Source of the DNA: Eublepharis macularius | Lineage: Eukaryota; Chordata; Lepidosauria; Squamata; Eublepharidae | Length of the DNA stretch: 64,000 nucleotides | Reading direction: 5' to 3' | NCBI RefSeq assembly: GCF_028583425.1 | Contig: NC_072794.1 | Coordinates: 32,113,232-32,177,231 of the forward strand | In this document: piece by piece, positions 1 through 10,425 of the stretch | Layout: each line of letters begins with the position of its first letter | Position numbering within the stretch: position 1 is the stretch's first letter | Translations under genes and position numbers: made by a program | Notes under the pieces: generated by a model | The model's input: the letters and a program-made list of their open reading frames with translations, nothing else | Told to the model about the DNA's origin: nothing | The model's database searches: none

Positions 1-543
1 GGGGTCATTCAGATTTAATTATTCAGACAAGTCTACACGCCCAGATAATAGAAGTTTAGCTAACCCTCTCCCTCCTCTTTGTCCGTTTTGGTTAAGAAAA
101 GAAGAGCGGAGAGGGGGAGGAAAATCCCCCTCCCACATTTCTGTTTTGGCACTTGGTGCCTATCAGGAAACATAAGATAATACACTTCAGAGGGCTTGGA
201 GGGTCTCGAAATGCCGAGAGATTACTTGCTTGATAACTCTTTCTCTATCTAAAGCTTAGAAAGAGAGAGTTGAAGTTCACAAGCATAAACAGGAAAACCT
301 GACATCACTCTCCCTCTGTGTGAGTGTGAGAGAGTGTGTGGGAGGAGTTTGTCTGTCTCTGTGTGTCTCCGCACACCACTCACAGCTCTTTGTGGTCACG
401 ATGAATTGACTGCCGAGAGCGCCGCGCTGCCCAAGGGAGAAGCGGTGCCTCTGGAGTTGAAGGGCGGCATGTGAGAGGATTGTTAAAGCCTTTTTTTGCA
501 GGACCCATCATGCCCTTCCGATGTAGCAAGGAGAAATCTAAGG
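1..543 (+). promoter_or_regulatory. RGL1: RGL1 5' flank / 5' UTR
   Basis: Sequence upstream of the RGL1 start codon. No TATA box or exact transcription start can be defined. There is GT-rich low complexity around 300-365 and a short GC-rich stretch at 405-470. An in-frame TAA at 484-486 closes the main reading frame upstream of ATG 544. Several upstream ATGs occur: 401-409 (ATG AAT TGA), 469-474 (ATG TGA), 521-526 (ATG TAG), and 510-566, an 18-codon frame that overlaps the main start. A pyrimidine run followed by CAG at 488-501 resembles a splice acceptor. The exon holding the start codon could therefore begin near 502 and be preceded by a noncoding exon elsewhere, or transcription could simply run through. 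The sequence alone does not decide. Confidence 0.5.
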
Positions 544-570
544 ATGAAACTGCTTTGGAGAGCTAAAATG
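544..570 (+). CDS. RGL1: RGL1 coding exon 1 (start codon, 9 codons)
   Basis: First coding exon of Ral guanine nucleotide dissociation stimulator-like 1, a RasGEF-family exchange factor for Ral GTPases that acts downstream of Ras. It encodes MKLLWRAKM, which matches the known vertebrate RGL1 N-terminus apart from one residue (Gln to Arg at position 6, from memory of the family). The ATG is the first one in frame after the TAA at 484-486 and has A at -3. A donor GTAATG follows directly at 571. The exon ends in phase 0 and joins cleanly to the phase-0 exon at 1600. The coding part is only 27 bases, so the assignment rests on the conserved peptide, the donor and the correct join rather than on length. 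Confidence 0.85.
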
Positions 571-1599
571 GTAATGGAAGGGTTTTCTTCTTTTTCTACA
601 GCGGGGGAATTCCTGTTTGGGGAGACTGGATTTACTTTTCTTGTTTGTTTCCCCCCACCCTCGAATTCTGTCTCCAGAGAAGTGTTTCCCTGTCTTCACT
701 GGGTTTTCTCATAGTGAATTACTGCTTTTAAAAAGATACTGATGTGGAAAGAAATTGAGTTCTGTGTGCATGCATGGTGTTGGAAAGGACAGGAGAAAAA
801 AATCTGGGGGGGGGGGGAAGCTAGCTGGACAAACTGAGGATATTTTTCTCCCTGGATGAATTGCAAGGAGTGGTGTTTTTTTAAAAAAAACAAACATGTG
901 CTTTATTTGTTTTAGGATATACCACCCAAGGGGGTTGGATGCAGCACAGGTTTCAAATAAAGTTGCATAAGAGATTAGAATGGTTGTTTCCATGCAAGCC
1001 AGTTCTGACATTTGTAACTTAAAAAAAAAAAGGATGGAAATCTATAAGACATTCTCATGCTTCCATATCCTGCTTTCATACACAAAACCTCTGAAATTAT
1101 TTTGGACCATCACTTCCTAACAGATGAAGAGCGAGTGTAATTTAAATGCCTGTTTGAATGTGATCTGCCTGCCTTCTAATTCATCAAAATTGCAGCCTGC
1201 TTTGCAGTTGAAACTGTAGTGATAATACTTGTTGCGGGGGTTAGTGGCGGGGGGGGGGGGGTTGGATAAAGAAGGGAGTATTTCCTTATGGGAAAAAAGA
1301 CACTGTAAAAATTTGAAATATGTGAAAGTCCTGGAAAAAAATAATACGCTAACTGGAAACTCAGGGTGTCCTCCTGATACCACAGGAAAGGGCAGCTTGC
1401 CAAGAATCTCCCTCTGCTTTGCCTCCATTGAAAAGTTTCTTGCCTTTTGATGCGATTGTTATATTTATTTTGTATAGCTCATCTGTGCATTCAGCTTTTG
1501 GAACAAGCTATGCAGCAGCTGGCCTAGATTTGTGCTTAGTGAGGAAAATATTCTTATTAGTATTTGAAATGGAGTGTTTGTTTTTTCTTCCTGTGGCAG
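571..1599 (+). other. RGL1: RGL1 intron 1
   Basis: Intron of 1029 bp from donor GTAATG (571) to acceptor TGTGGCAG (ending 1599). It contains poly-G runs near 807-818 and 1247-1261, an A run at 1020-1031 and AT-rich unique-looking sequence. No recognisable repeat or gene was seen in it. Confidence 0.75.
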
Positions 1600-1710
1600 A
1601 GCTCAATTCAGGACTGGGGTGAAGAGGTAGAGGAAGGAGCGGTTTACCATGTCACCTTGAAAAGAGTGCAGATTCAACAGGCTGCCAATAAAGGAGCGAG
1701 ATGGCTAGGG
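1600..1710 (+). CDS. RGL1: RGL1 coding exon 2
   Basis: A 111-bp exon of 37 codons in phase 0, starting SSIQDWGEEVEEG and ending NKGARWLG. This corresponds to the conserved segment just ahead of the RasGEF N-terminal domain in RGL1/RalGDS proteins. The acceptor is a pyrimidine tract ending in CTGTGGCAG (1591-1599) and the donor is GTGAGT at 1711. Frame 1 is open across the exon and stays open only a short way into the intron. The sequence is essentially the family sequence, which shows strong purifying selection compared with the flanking DNA. It joins to the exon at 42802 in phase 0, recreating the conserved LG/VEGD junction. The following intron is about 41 kb. Confidence 0.95.
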
Positions 1711-2015
1711 GTGAGTAAAAAAAAAATGCCACACTGGCATCTTGTGCAAATGCTTGGTGGACTTTGGAGTCCTGGTTGAAAGAGCTGAATTCCAAGAGAG
1801 AGCGGCTGTGCTGTAAACCGTGCCAAAGCCTGGTTTTAACATCAAAATTTTCGCAAGACTTCTTTTGTACTTGAGTTATTCATCTCTTGTATGAGACATG
1901 AGACTTAAGGGCTTTCGTTGCTGTAGTTTCAGTGCCTCACTCCTCCCACCAGGCCCATTGTAGTATGTTTAAGGGATTTAAGTTTCTGATGCTTTTGCCT
2001 GTCTCTTTACAGAAG

Positions 2016-2226
2016 AGAGAAGAGGTAGAGCAGAGGCTTTGCAGATGGAAGGCCACAGGTTCAGTCCCTGGCTTCTCTATTTAAAAGATCCCCACTCTGC
2101 CATGAAATTTACTGGGAGACCTTAGGACAGTCAGTTACTCTTTTTCTCATCCTGGCCTACTGTGCAGGGTTGTTGTTGTGATCCTTCTGAGCTCCTTGAA
2201 GATAGGGTGGGATAAATATGCGATTG
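2016..2226 (+). repeat. tRNA-derived SINE, apparently chimeric
   Basis: The head, about 2020-2085, is tRNA-like, with a B-box-like GGTTCAGTCCC at 2058-2068. From about 2086 it switches to the CACTCTGCCATG...GGGTTGTTGTTGTGAT body and a tail ending GGGATAAATATG, seen in a different SINE type in this window (compare 7718-8102). Confidence 0.6.
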
Positions 2227-3431
2227 CTACAGCTCAAGTAGCAGGATTGGAAAAGAACTCATGTCTGCTCTTCTGACTGCCAAACAAAATATATAGTAGG
2301 GAACTTTGTAGATCAGTGGTTTGACTCCATGTAAAACAGCTTCATACATTCACAGGTGTTTCATATAGCCCTTAATCAGTCTGAGCAGATTATTCCTTCC
2401 ACTGCAATCTGATGTCAAGGAACTGCTGGTTCTTATGGGAACCTTGCATGCTGCACAGGGCTCATAATATAGAATAATATACAGTAGAAGAAGATTGGCA
2501 GAGGTGGGCAAGTTGACTTTTTAAGGGAAGCTTCTTTGACTTCACCAATCTGCATGGTGGGGTATCTTTGATAAGTTTTTCCAAGGAACCCCAGGATTCC
2601 ATGGAGCAGGCTTTGAAAACCTGTATTCTAGAAGGTGATGCCAATTTTATGGTATGTAAATTCGATAAGGATAGCAAAGTCATTGTTGCAAAATCCAAAA
2701 TCTTGTTCTTTCTATTCTACACAGGCACATTTTTTACTTTGTGCTGTTATATAGTGGTTGTGTTTCACCCTGTCAAAGACTGTGCTTCAGTGGCGGGTAA
2801 AACACGACTTGGTCAGCTGCTTGTATTAAACGGCAGACATGCCACTGATTGTATCGAGAAGGATAATACACCAACAAGAAGCTGGGCTATTTATAAAATA
2901 TTACCTATTACTCAGAATCCTTCAATTGTCCTGGTTTAGAATCCTGATGAATTCAGGTTACATTAAGAGCTCTGAGTTATTCAGGAGGTTGCCAACACTA
3001 ATCACTGACCTGGCGGGGAGAAAGAATAATCTTTCTACATCTTTCTTATTCAATGGGATTAGCAAGGTGGCAGCAGCCTATGCCGTTCTTCAGTGTCGCT
3101 GATAATTTACAAAAACTGAGGATCCAGTTGATAGAGTTGGTTACTCTGGAATGATTGTTACAGGCTTAAGGAGATGTGGCACCAGACACGGTGGAAGAAG
3201 AGGGGTCACACCTCTCTCCTCATATACCCTATAATGACATATACCCTATAATTGCATTTACTCTCTCGACCACCCCCAATTTTGAGAATTAACAAGTTAT
3301 GCTCATTAGTCTGATGCAGTTTCTGCACACATAGGCTTGAAACTTAAGCCTTGCTTACCTTTGGAAGCACCCCTCTTAATCTATGGAGGAGGTTTTCCTC
3401 TGCTGTGCAGTTCCTTCCTCTTGCTCCATGT

Positions 3432-3500
3432 GCTTTTATTTATTTATTTACTTACTTAAGTTATTTATAGTCTTTCTTTCTTACTGCGACTGAAGGTGAA
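3432..3500 (-). repeat. LINE/SINE 3' tail remnant (TTTA-rich)
   Basis: TTTATTTATTTA followed by a degenerate segment, like the antisense 3' ends of CR1/L2-related elements elsewhere in the window. Confidence 0.35.
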
Positions 3501-3611
3501 TTATACATTGGGAGTCAGTACAGTCGATTTCAAAGACATTTCAATAAGCAATGTAATAGTGTATACTATTACATGAATAATACACGATTACATTAATAGT
3601 GTATATAAATA

Positions 3612-3915
3612 CACTCTGCCCCATGGTGCAGAGTGGTAAGCTGCAGTACTGCAGCCCAAGCTCTGCCCATGACCTGAGTTTGATCCTGGCAGAAGCCGGG
3701 TTCAGGTAGCTGGCTCAAGGTTGACTCAGCCTTCTGTCCTTCCGAGGTCAGTAAAATGAGTACCCAGTTTCCTGGGGGTAAAGTGTAGATGATTGGGGAA
3801 GGCAATGGCAAACAACCCCGTAACAAAAAAGTCTGCCAAGAAAACATTGTGATGCGATGTCCCCCCATAGGTCAGTAATGACTCGGTGCTTGCACAGGGG
3901 CCTACCTTTACCTAA
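3612..3915 (+). repeat. SINE with tRNA-like head
   Basis: Starts TCTGCCCCATGGTGCAGAG. A B-box-like GAGTTTGATCC is at about 3675. The tail has AGGTCAGTAATGACTCGGTG and ends CCTACCTTTACCTAAATA. Architecture and 3' end resemble squamate SINEs with LINE-derived tails. Family name not certain. Confidence 0.6.
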
Positions 3916-5934
3916 ATACAAATTTGCAAAGCTTTAAAACTAGCTGCAATCTAACACAGAGTTGAAGGAATGCTAAACAGAGCGTATGCCATTCTGACAT
4001 AACAAACAACATATAAACTACCCAGTAGGATCATACTTACAGCAACAGACAGTACATAGAAGTAAAGTCTGAAGCCTTCCTTACAGTACAGCCTTCCTAT
4101 CTGAGTCAAAAGCCCTCTTGAATAATGCGGTTTTGCATCATTTACGGAAAGCCAGAAGACTTGTCCTGGATAGATATGCCCTGTCCGGATATGGTTTACA
4201 ATGTGCTTTATGTTGGGATTTGCATTTTGTTTATAAAATGATACTGTTTTATAGATAGTGTCTTATATTGAAAGGGTGTTGCGACTTCGTTGCTATCCAT
4301 GGCCTCATGTGCCCATCAGGTGGAAAGATGGGATATATGAATAAATTAATTATTAGTGACAGTGCTAAATATTTAATCATTTGTAAGCCACCTTGAGTAC
4401 ACAAAGACAGCCTAGAAATTCTAAAAATAAATTTTACAAAGATGTTTTAAAACTATCTATCTCAGCGTGTTGTAATTATAAAATGCCCATTATGTGGAAG
4501 CTGAGCTTGTGAATTCTTGCTGTTTTGTAAGACATCTTTTTCTTTAAAAAAAATAAATCTACATATAGTTCCAAGAATCTTTAGATTACTGACTGCCTTG
4601 AGATTTAATTTAAACACAATCGTTGTCAGGAGCTGCAGTGTTGTACAGCACCATCCTTGGGCGAGATAAGTAAACTTTGCCCTGCATGTAGATAGTGCTG
4701 AGAATTTCTCCCTTTTCATATTCTCAAGGAGTACGCAGTGTTCTCAACAGAACAGATGATTTCAAATCTGCTTCCTTCTATGGGTGGCAAATTTCCCATC
4801 GATGCCTCCTGTTTGTAGGGATGGTGAAAAAAAATAAAAATATTTGAATATTTTTTCACAGATGGCAGTTTTTGCTAGGGTGCAAGGCCGCAGAGAAGGG
4901 CACTAAGTCAAGTAATTGAAGATTTTAAAAAACAATTTTGTAGTCAAATTTTTGAAACCTGTGTTTGGCAGATTGCACTAGAGAGGCAACTTGAGGCAGA
5001 GCGTCAACAATTAATTTACATATATTAGTGGTACACAGTTAATTTGCATAGATGTTGTGGATAATAAGTCATTGGAAGTAGAAGGGTCTAGCTTTACCAG
5101 CTGAATCTTTTCTGGCTTGAAGTATTTGAGTTTCCTGGCTAAATGGTCAAAATCAAAAATCAACTTTTTGTGTTTGGGGTGGTCTTTGTTCCTATCTCAG
5201 TAGTCTCCTAAACTGTAGTCTCCTTATAAAGCTTGATGGGGGACCCTTCACTTCTGTGGGAGGAGTAGATAGGGTCAGAAACGGAAGGTGAATCAGAGGG
5301 GGGTGGGACACTTAGTTTGTTTGAATGCAGTCAGAATGAGATTAGTTGCCCTTCCTCCACTTTAGCAGGGTTGCTTGGATTTCTGGTTTCCCTTATTAAT
5401 GGGGAATATACCACGATAATCCCAAACAGGCAATATAGTGAATTTGAGCATTCCTGTCTAATCTTAGAACTGCCTTTCCCATCGTAATAATGGTTTCGTA
5501 GTCAAAAGGAAACAAAAACATGCAAAAAGAAAGGATGATTTTTTTAAAACCTTGAACATCGGAAAGAAGAGTGGGCAGTGAAAGATGCAGACAAGTCATC
5601 AATGCAAATAGATTTGTTTGACTGAAAGCACTTCTGGTGCTGAGAAGAATTTTGCAATAATCTTTGTGCAAGCTTGTCCTGATCCAGCTAGAAAAATAAC
5701 CACGTCTGGCCTGGTGGCACCAAGATTCCTACAGTGGTTTTTCAAAATGCACCCCCTCCTTCTGTAAAACAAACTATTTCCCCATGTGCTGCTAACTCTA
5801 ACCTAACACAAACTAGAGACTACTGAAGGAAGTGGGTTCCTATTCCTCTCCTTGTCTTTCTCCTTGGGGAAATGTGGGAAACCCTGGACCAGCCTCCTAG
5901 CTAGACCAGTTGGGAACCAAGGGAGAAGAACAGC

Positions 5935-6060
5935 CTAAGGGCGAAGCTACAAGTGACAAATGACACTTGAATGGCAAGTGTATTTCTCCCTGTTCACTTG
6001 CGCTCCACTCGATCCACTTGCCGTTCAAGTGTCATTCGTCACTTGTAGCTTGGCCCTCAG
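5935..6060. mobile_element. Short foldback MITE, CTNAG-flanked family (copy 1)
   Basis: Terminal inverted repeats starting GGCGAAGCTACAAGTGAC on the left and mirrored by GTCACTTGTAGCTTGGCC on the right. The whole element folds on itself, since ACACTTGAATGGCAAGTG pairs with CACTTGCCGTTCAAGTGT. It is flanked by CTAAG (5935-5939) and CTCAG (6056-6060). It shares its termini with the elements at 23509 and 50363 but has a different, shorter core. Confidence 0.8.
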
Positions 6061-6817
6061 ATAGCAATGGTGGAGCTACAGATGTTCCATCTTCCTCTGA
6101 GAAGAAAAGGAGCAGTGTTTGGTTCTTCTGCTAGGTTGTCCTTATTGGAAGAGTAGGGAGATGATGGGGCAGCTTGAGTGAAAGGAGAGGGGGACGATGC
6201 TGGTGGAGGGAGGGAGAAAAATGGCATATCAAGGAGAGGGGGCAAGGAAGAGATAGAAATGGAGCAAGGTGAACTATGGCAGACGCAGCAATAGAAGGAA
6301 ATTTGATGCTTCTCCAGTTCTGCTGTCCGTGTGTCTAGCTTCACCTTACTTCATGGTAGAACCACCCCTGCTGTGTACAGAAAGAAGTTAACTCTTTAAG
6401 CAAGAGAGATTGGTTAACCACAATGACAGGTCTTTGGCTACTCCAAATAAGGTGGTTCTTCAGTAACAAAATGTGATTTTCTATATCATAGAAGTTCTGC
6501 TGTTTTTCTCACTGCCTTATGAGGAAATTATCATTTGAAAGCCTACGTATCTCCGCATTGAAATGTATCCACCAAAACATATCGCCCAAATTAACTATTT
6601 AACCGTGGCAACATTTTCTTTCTAATGAAGCTGCAATTCCTGCTTTGTTTATAAGTTGGGAGAATGTAAGAAGAGTTTGTGTGAGCACCCCTCTGAGACA
6701 GTGGGTGAGACCCACTCAGTTATGGTGGGCCACGTTTCTTCCTGTGTTCTCTCTCTTTTGAGCCATCTTACTCGCCATATACTCTCTTGGAAAAATGTTG
6801 TGCCTCAGTTGCATCTC

Positions 6818-7115
6818 TGTCATAAAGTCTTAGAGTTGGAAAGGAGTTTACAGCATCTAGTCCAACCCCCTGATCAATACAGGAAATCCCAGCCTAGTGC
6901 TTTCCTGACAGACGGTTGTCCAGTCTCTGCTTGAACTCTCTCAGCAAGTGAGAGCTCGTCATCATCACCCCACTGGGTAATTGGTTCCAGTTTCAAACAA
7001 CTGAGGAAGTTTCTCCAAATGTTCATCTTAAATCTGCCCTCCTGTCATTTAAACCCGGTAGATCTAGTCTTGCCCTCTGAACGAGTCTTTGCTGTCTTCC
7101 CTGTGAAAGCTGTGT
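6818..7115 (-). mobile_element. CR1 LINE 3' fragment
   Basis: Antisense CR1 3' region, recognisable by the order CTTAGAGTTGGAAAGGAG, CATCTAGTCCAACCCCC, CCTGACAGACGGTTGTCCAG and CTGCTTGAACTC. The fragment is 5'-truncated and diverged, as is usual for CR1 copies in reptiles and birds. Confidence 0.85.
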
Positions 7116-7717
7116 CTTTGAAAGATGTTGAAAATGCCTTTAAAATTTTTGCTTAGTATGATACGTGTGCTAAATCCCTTCAGCTTTTAGCTCACTTCCA
7201 TAACTCTTTACAAGTTAAACCTTAGAGATGGGGGTGGGGGGGTGCATCTTTATTCTAGTGCACATACATCATCAATATATATCTAATTCTCAACATAGCC
7301 AAATCTGTGGATATTTAAAGCCAGAGACTGAAGCCATGAATAGACAATTCTTTCTCCAAACCTGAAAAAAGCCTCAGATTTGCAGAAAAGTCTGAAATCT
7401 ATAAAAAATGCATTTTTTTTTTCATTTAAAAAACTGAAATAATAGAAGCAGTGTGTGTAGCTTTAAGAAACAAATGCCATCTGCAGTGGCCATTGTGGGG
7501 GTCGCTGGGCAACCACAATAGTATTGCCAGCCTTCAAGCCTTGCTCTCTGTCAGTAAAATTCAGGAGGGGGGCAGGGCTCTTACCAGAACTGTTTTGGTC
7601 TTTGAGGAAGGACTCACTGGGGCCAGGCCTGGCAGCAACCACTGGGAAACTTGAATAGCACATGACATGCATGACTTACTCAGGCCTGCTGTTCAACAGC
7701 AGCAATCCCACAAAAGC

Positions 7718-8102
7718 CACTATGGTATAGTGGTTAGCACTTTAGATTAGGATCTGGGTAGGGCTGCCAAGTCCCCTTGCCCACCTTTTTCTTCCTCTTC
7801 ACGTAAATTGGCCTGTTGCGAAGTGTGGGAGCAACGACATCTCCCGGAAGTGACATCGTCATGCTGCCCCGGGAGTGTGTCCAGGAAGCCTGTTCTCCCA
7901 CCTTTCCCTCCCGTTGGCCAGCCGAGTGGTTGTGTGTGGGGGTGGATGGTGGGAGCAGAGGATCCCCCGTCCCCACAGGGGTATCTGGCAGCCCTAGATC
8001 TGGAAGACCCAAGTTTGAATCACCACACTGCCATGGAAGCTTACTGGGCACCTTTGGGCCAGTTACACATTCTCTGCCTAATCTACCTCACAGGGTTGTA
8101 AG
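7718..8102 (+). repeat. tRNA-derived SINE, split by a hAT insertion
   Basis: A-box-like TGGTATAGTGGTTAG at 7723-7737. After the inserted element it resumes with AGACCCAAGTTTGAATCACC (B box), CTGCCATGGAAGCTTACTGG and TACCTCACAGGGTTGTAAG. Removing 7759-8004 restores a continuous SINE. GA-rich sequence at 8115-8540 follows. Confidence 0.85.
7759..7996 (+). mobile_element. hAT-like MITE, TAGGGTTGCC family, subfamily B
   Basis: Begins TAGGGCTGCCAAG and ends TGGCAGCCCTA. The 8-bp TSDs are GATCTGGG (7751-7758) and GATCTGGA (7997-8004). It is nested in the SINE at 7718-8102. It has no coding capacity. Subfamily B cores carry GAAGTGACATCGTCATGCTG-like and GGGATCCCC-like blocks. Confidence 0.9.
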
Positions 8103-8948
8103 TAAGTAAAGTAATTAATATAGCTAATGATGGGGGACAGATAAAAGGAAGGTTGTTTGGTTGATGGGAAGGAGAAAAGGTAGCAGGGAAAGGTAGGATA
8201 TGGGGGTTGCAAGGAAGATGGAGAGAGAAAATAGTGTGGGGAGGAGGCATACAGGGGAAAGTGAGGCATTGCTTATAAATCCTTGCTTGCAAGTCCATTA
8301 TGCAACCGAGCCTGGCCCAATGATGAGCACTGTGCAGCTGGGCCATAGTTTTCCTGCGTAAAGGCTACCAAAAGGAGGAAAGAAGGGTAAGCTGAATACA
8401 GGTTTGCAGATAAATGTAGGTTGGCTGGTGGATGGGAAACAGAGAAGGAAGCAGAAAAAGGGAGGGGGGGTTAAGTGGGCTGCCAGGTAAGGAAAAGAGG
8501 AAATAGTGGGGGAGGAGAAATGAGATGCTTCCTGTAAGTCCTTGTGCTGCCCTGGTAGTTTGTGTACTGTAAATGTATGTGCAGAATCACACAGAGAGTG
8601 ACCCATAGTCTAAAAATAAGAGAGTGTCTCAATACATTGGAATACCTCTATTTTCATCTATGAAATGTTGACTTCCATTTATCTCAGAGATGAAGACGGG
8701 AGTGCTTCAGTGTCTGTGTGGGCAGGCTTCCTATAGGGACTCCTAGAATTTAGACGCATGTCATTATAAGGAACATATTAGATGGGAATTTGCGGAGGAT
8801 CCCTGCTGGCTAGATGGGAGAAACTGAAGCCAGGAAGAGTTAGAGAGCATTAAGGGAAACTAAGAAAATACTAGGTTTGTTCGGCAATAAACCATTACAT
8901 TTACTTTTCCTCGTATGATTAAATTCGTAACTTGTCACACTTCTGGTA

Positions 8949-9105
8949 TTTGAGATATGAAGTCAAGAATGCTCCAGTGTTGCAGGGTATATCTCCAACA
9001 TTTCAGAAATGAAAACTGGGGTGCTCCAGTATTGGAAGGTATGTCTCCAACATTTCAGAGGTGGAAACAGAGGTGCCTGTAGTGTTGAAGGATATGCTAC
9101 CTACA
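8949..9105 (+). repeat. Minisatellite, about 53-bp unit x 3
   Basis: Three diverged units, each built as (TTTCAGA)nATGAA..., GTGCTCCAGT, TTG(C/A)AGG and ATCTCCAACA. A lone related half-unit lies at 8686-8716. Confidence 0.65.
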
Positions 9106-9728
9106 GTAGCCTCCCACCCCACCCCCACCCCCCCGCATTGCAGTGGTTGCACATGGCCCTTAGTAACTTTAAGTTTTGTCCCTTAGCAACTTAAGAGTAC
9201 ATATATTTGTTTTTTCTTGACTTCCAGGACATACTAATTAAAACCTGCTAAGAGTTGACTCAGCCTTGCTTTGTGCTGAGACATACAGTTTCTTTCAGTA
9301 TGATGTTGACTTTCGGTTACTGGAAGCTTCCCTCTGTGGTTATAAGAACTTTAGCTCTTGGAGTGACTATTCCGTGCTGTGAGACATTTTCCCTAAAAGT
9401 AGAGGAAAGCCCAAATCAATGATTGTTTGTTGATGAAAGTTGCCTGAGCAATTTCATGTCCCATCCCATCGTTAAAAAGTACACAAATACTTAAATGTTG
9501 TGTTAAAGAGGAACACAAGCTGGTGGTCTTGCTGTGAGCGAGTGGGTCCTTTTTCTTAGCACTGTGGTTCTTAACCCATAGTCCATGACTCCTTGCCCTA
9601 AGTACACAAGAGTATCATTGAATGCTCCCCCCCGCCCCAACAAGGACATAAAAAACAGCTTTCCAGACAGAGCAACTTTATATATGCCTACAATACACAG
9701 ATTTCAGCATATGTTCAGTGAGACCTTT

Positions 9729-9940
9729 GTGCTTTGGGTGGAGTTCTCCCAGAAATGCAACTGATCTCCACACTGTAGACATGCGTTCCCCAGGAGTAAA
9801 TGGCAGCTTTGGAAGGAAGAATCTATGGCAACACATCTCTGATGAGCTTCTTCCACCCACTCCTCAAAATCTGCATTCTCCAGGTACCACCCCTAAGTCT
9901 CGAGGAGTTTCCCAAGTCAGACTCGGCGAACCCAAAGTGG
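9729..9940 (+). mobile_element. Old hAT-like MITE copy, subfamily A
   Basis: Highly diverged but collinear with the copies at 15693 and 18102: TTCTCCCAGAAATGCAACTG, AAATGGCAGCTTTGGAAGGA, CATTCTCCAGGTACCACCCC, then GAGTTTCCCAA. The ends are not intact. Confidence 0.6.
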
Positions 9941-10324
9941 TGCCTGATGCCATCAGCTATCTCCTTAACATTAAGGTTGATTCTTCTTTATCGTGTGTCC
10001 CTTTTCTAAGGGAAGGAATTTAAAATCTCGAATGAGAAATATAAAACAACTTTCTTTTACTTTCTATCAAGCCATAGCAAGTGAGAAGAAGGGACTCCAG
10101 CCTTCTTGTCTTATTCCTTTCCAATTCATCCCTTCTTGTATCCCACCTCTCCAGTTTTTTTTATTTCCAACTCTAAGCCAAGACTTCCTTGGCTCTCTCA
10201 TTTTCTCAGTGATACCTTCCACGATCTCTCTGGAGTTGTCTGTCTCCTTTCCTAAAATTCCTTTCTGTCCTTCTCCCCACCCCCCATTAAAGCACTTTAT
10301 GTTTCACCCATAGTAATTCTCTTA

Positions 10325-10425
10325 TATATTCATAGTCATTCACATATGTAAAAGTGAATTACTTTTATATTCATAGCTATAAGTGAATGACCTTATATTC
10401 ATAGTCATTCACTTATGTAAAATAA
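10325..10425 (+). repeat. Imperfect short tandem/palindromic repeat
   Basis: Two to three repeats of TTATATTCATAGTCATTCAC with intervening GTAAAAGTGAATTACTT. The units are partly inverted to each other. Confidence 0.55.
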
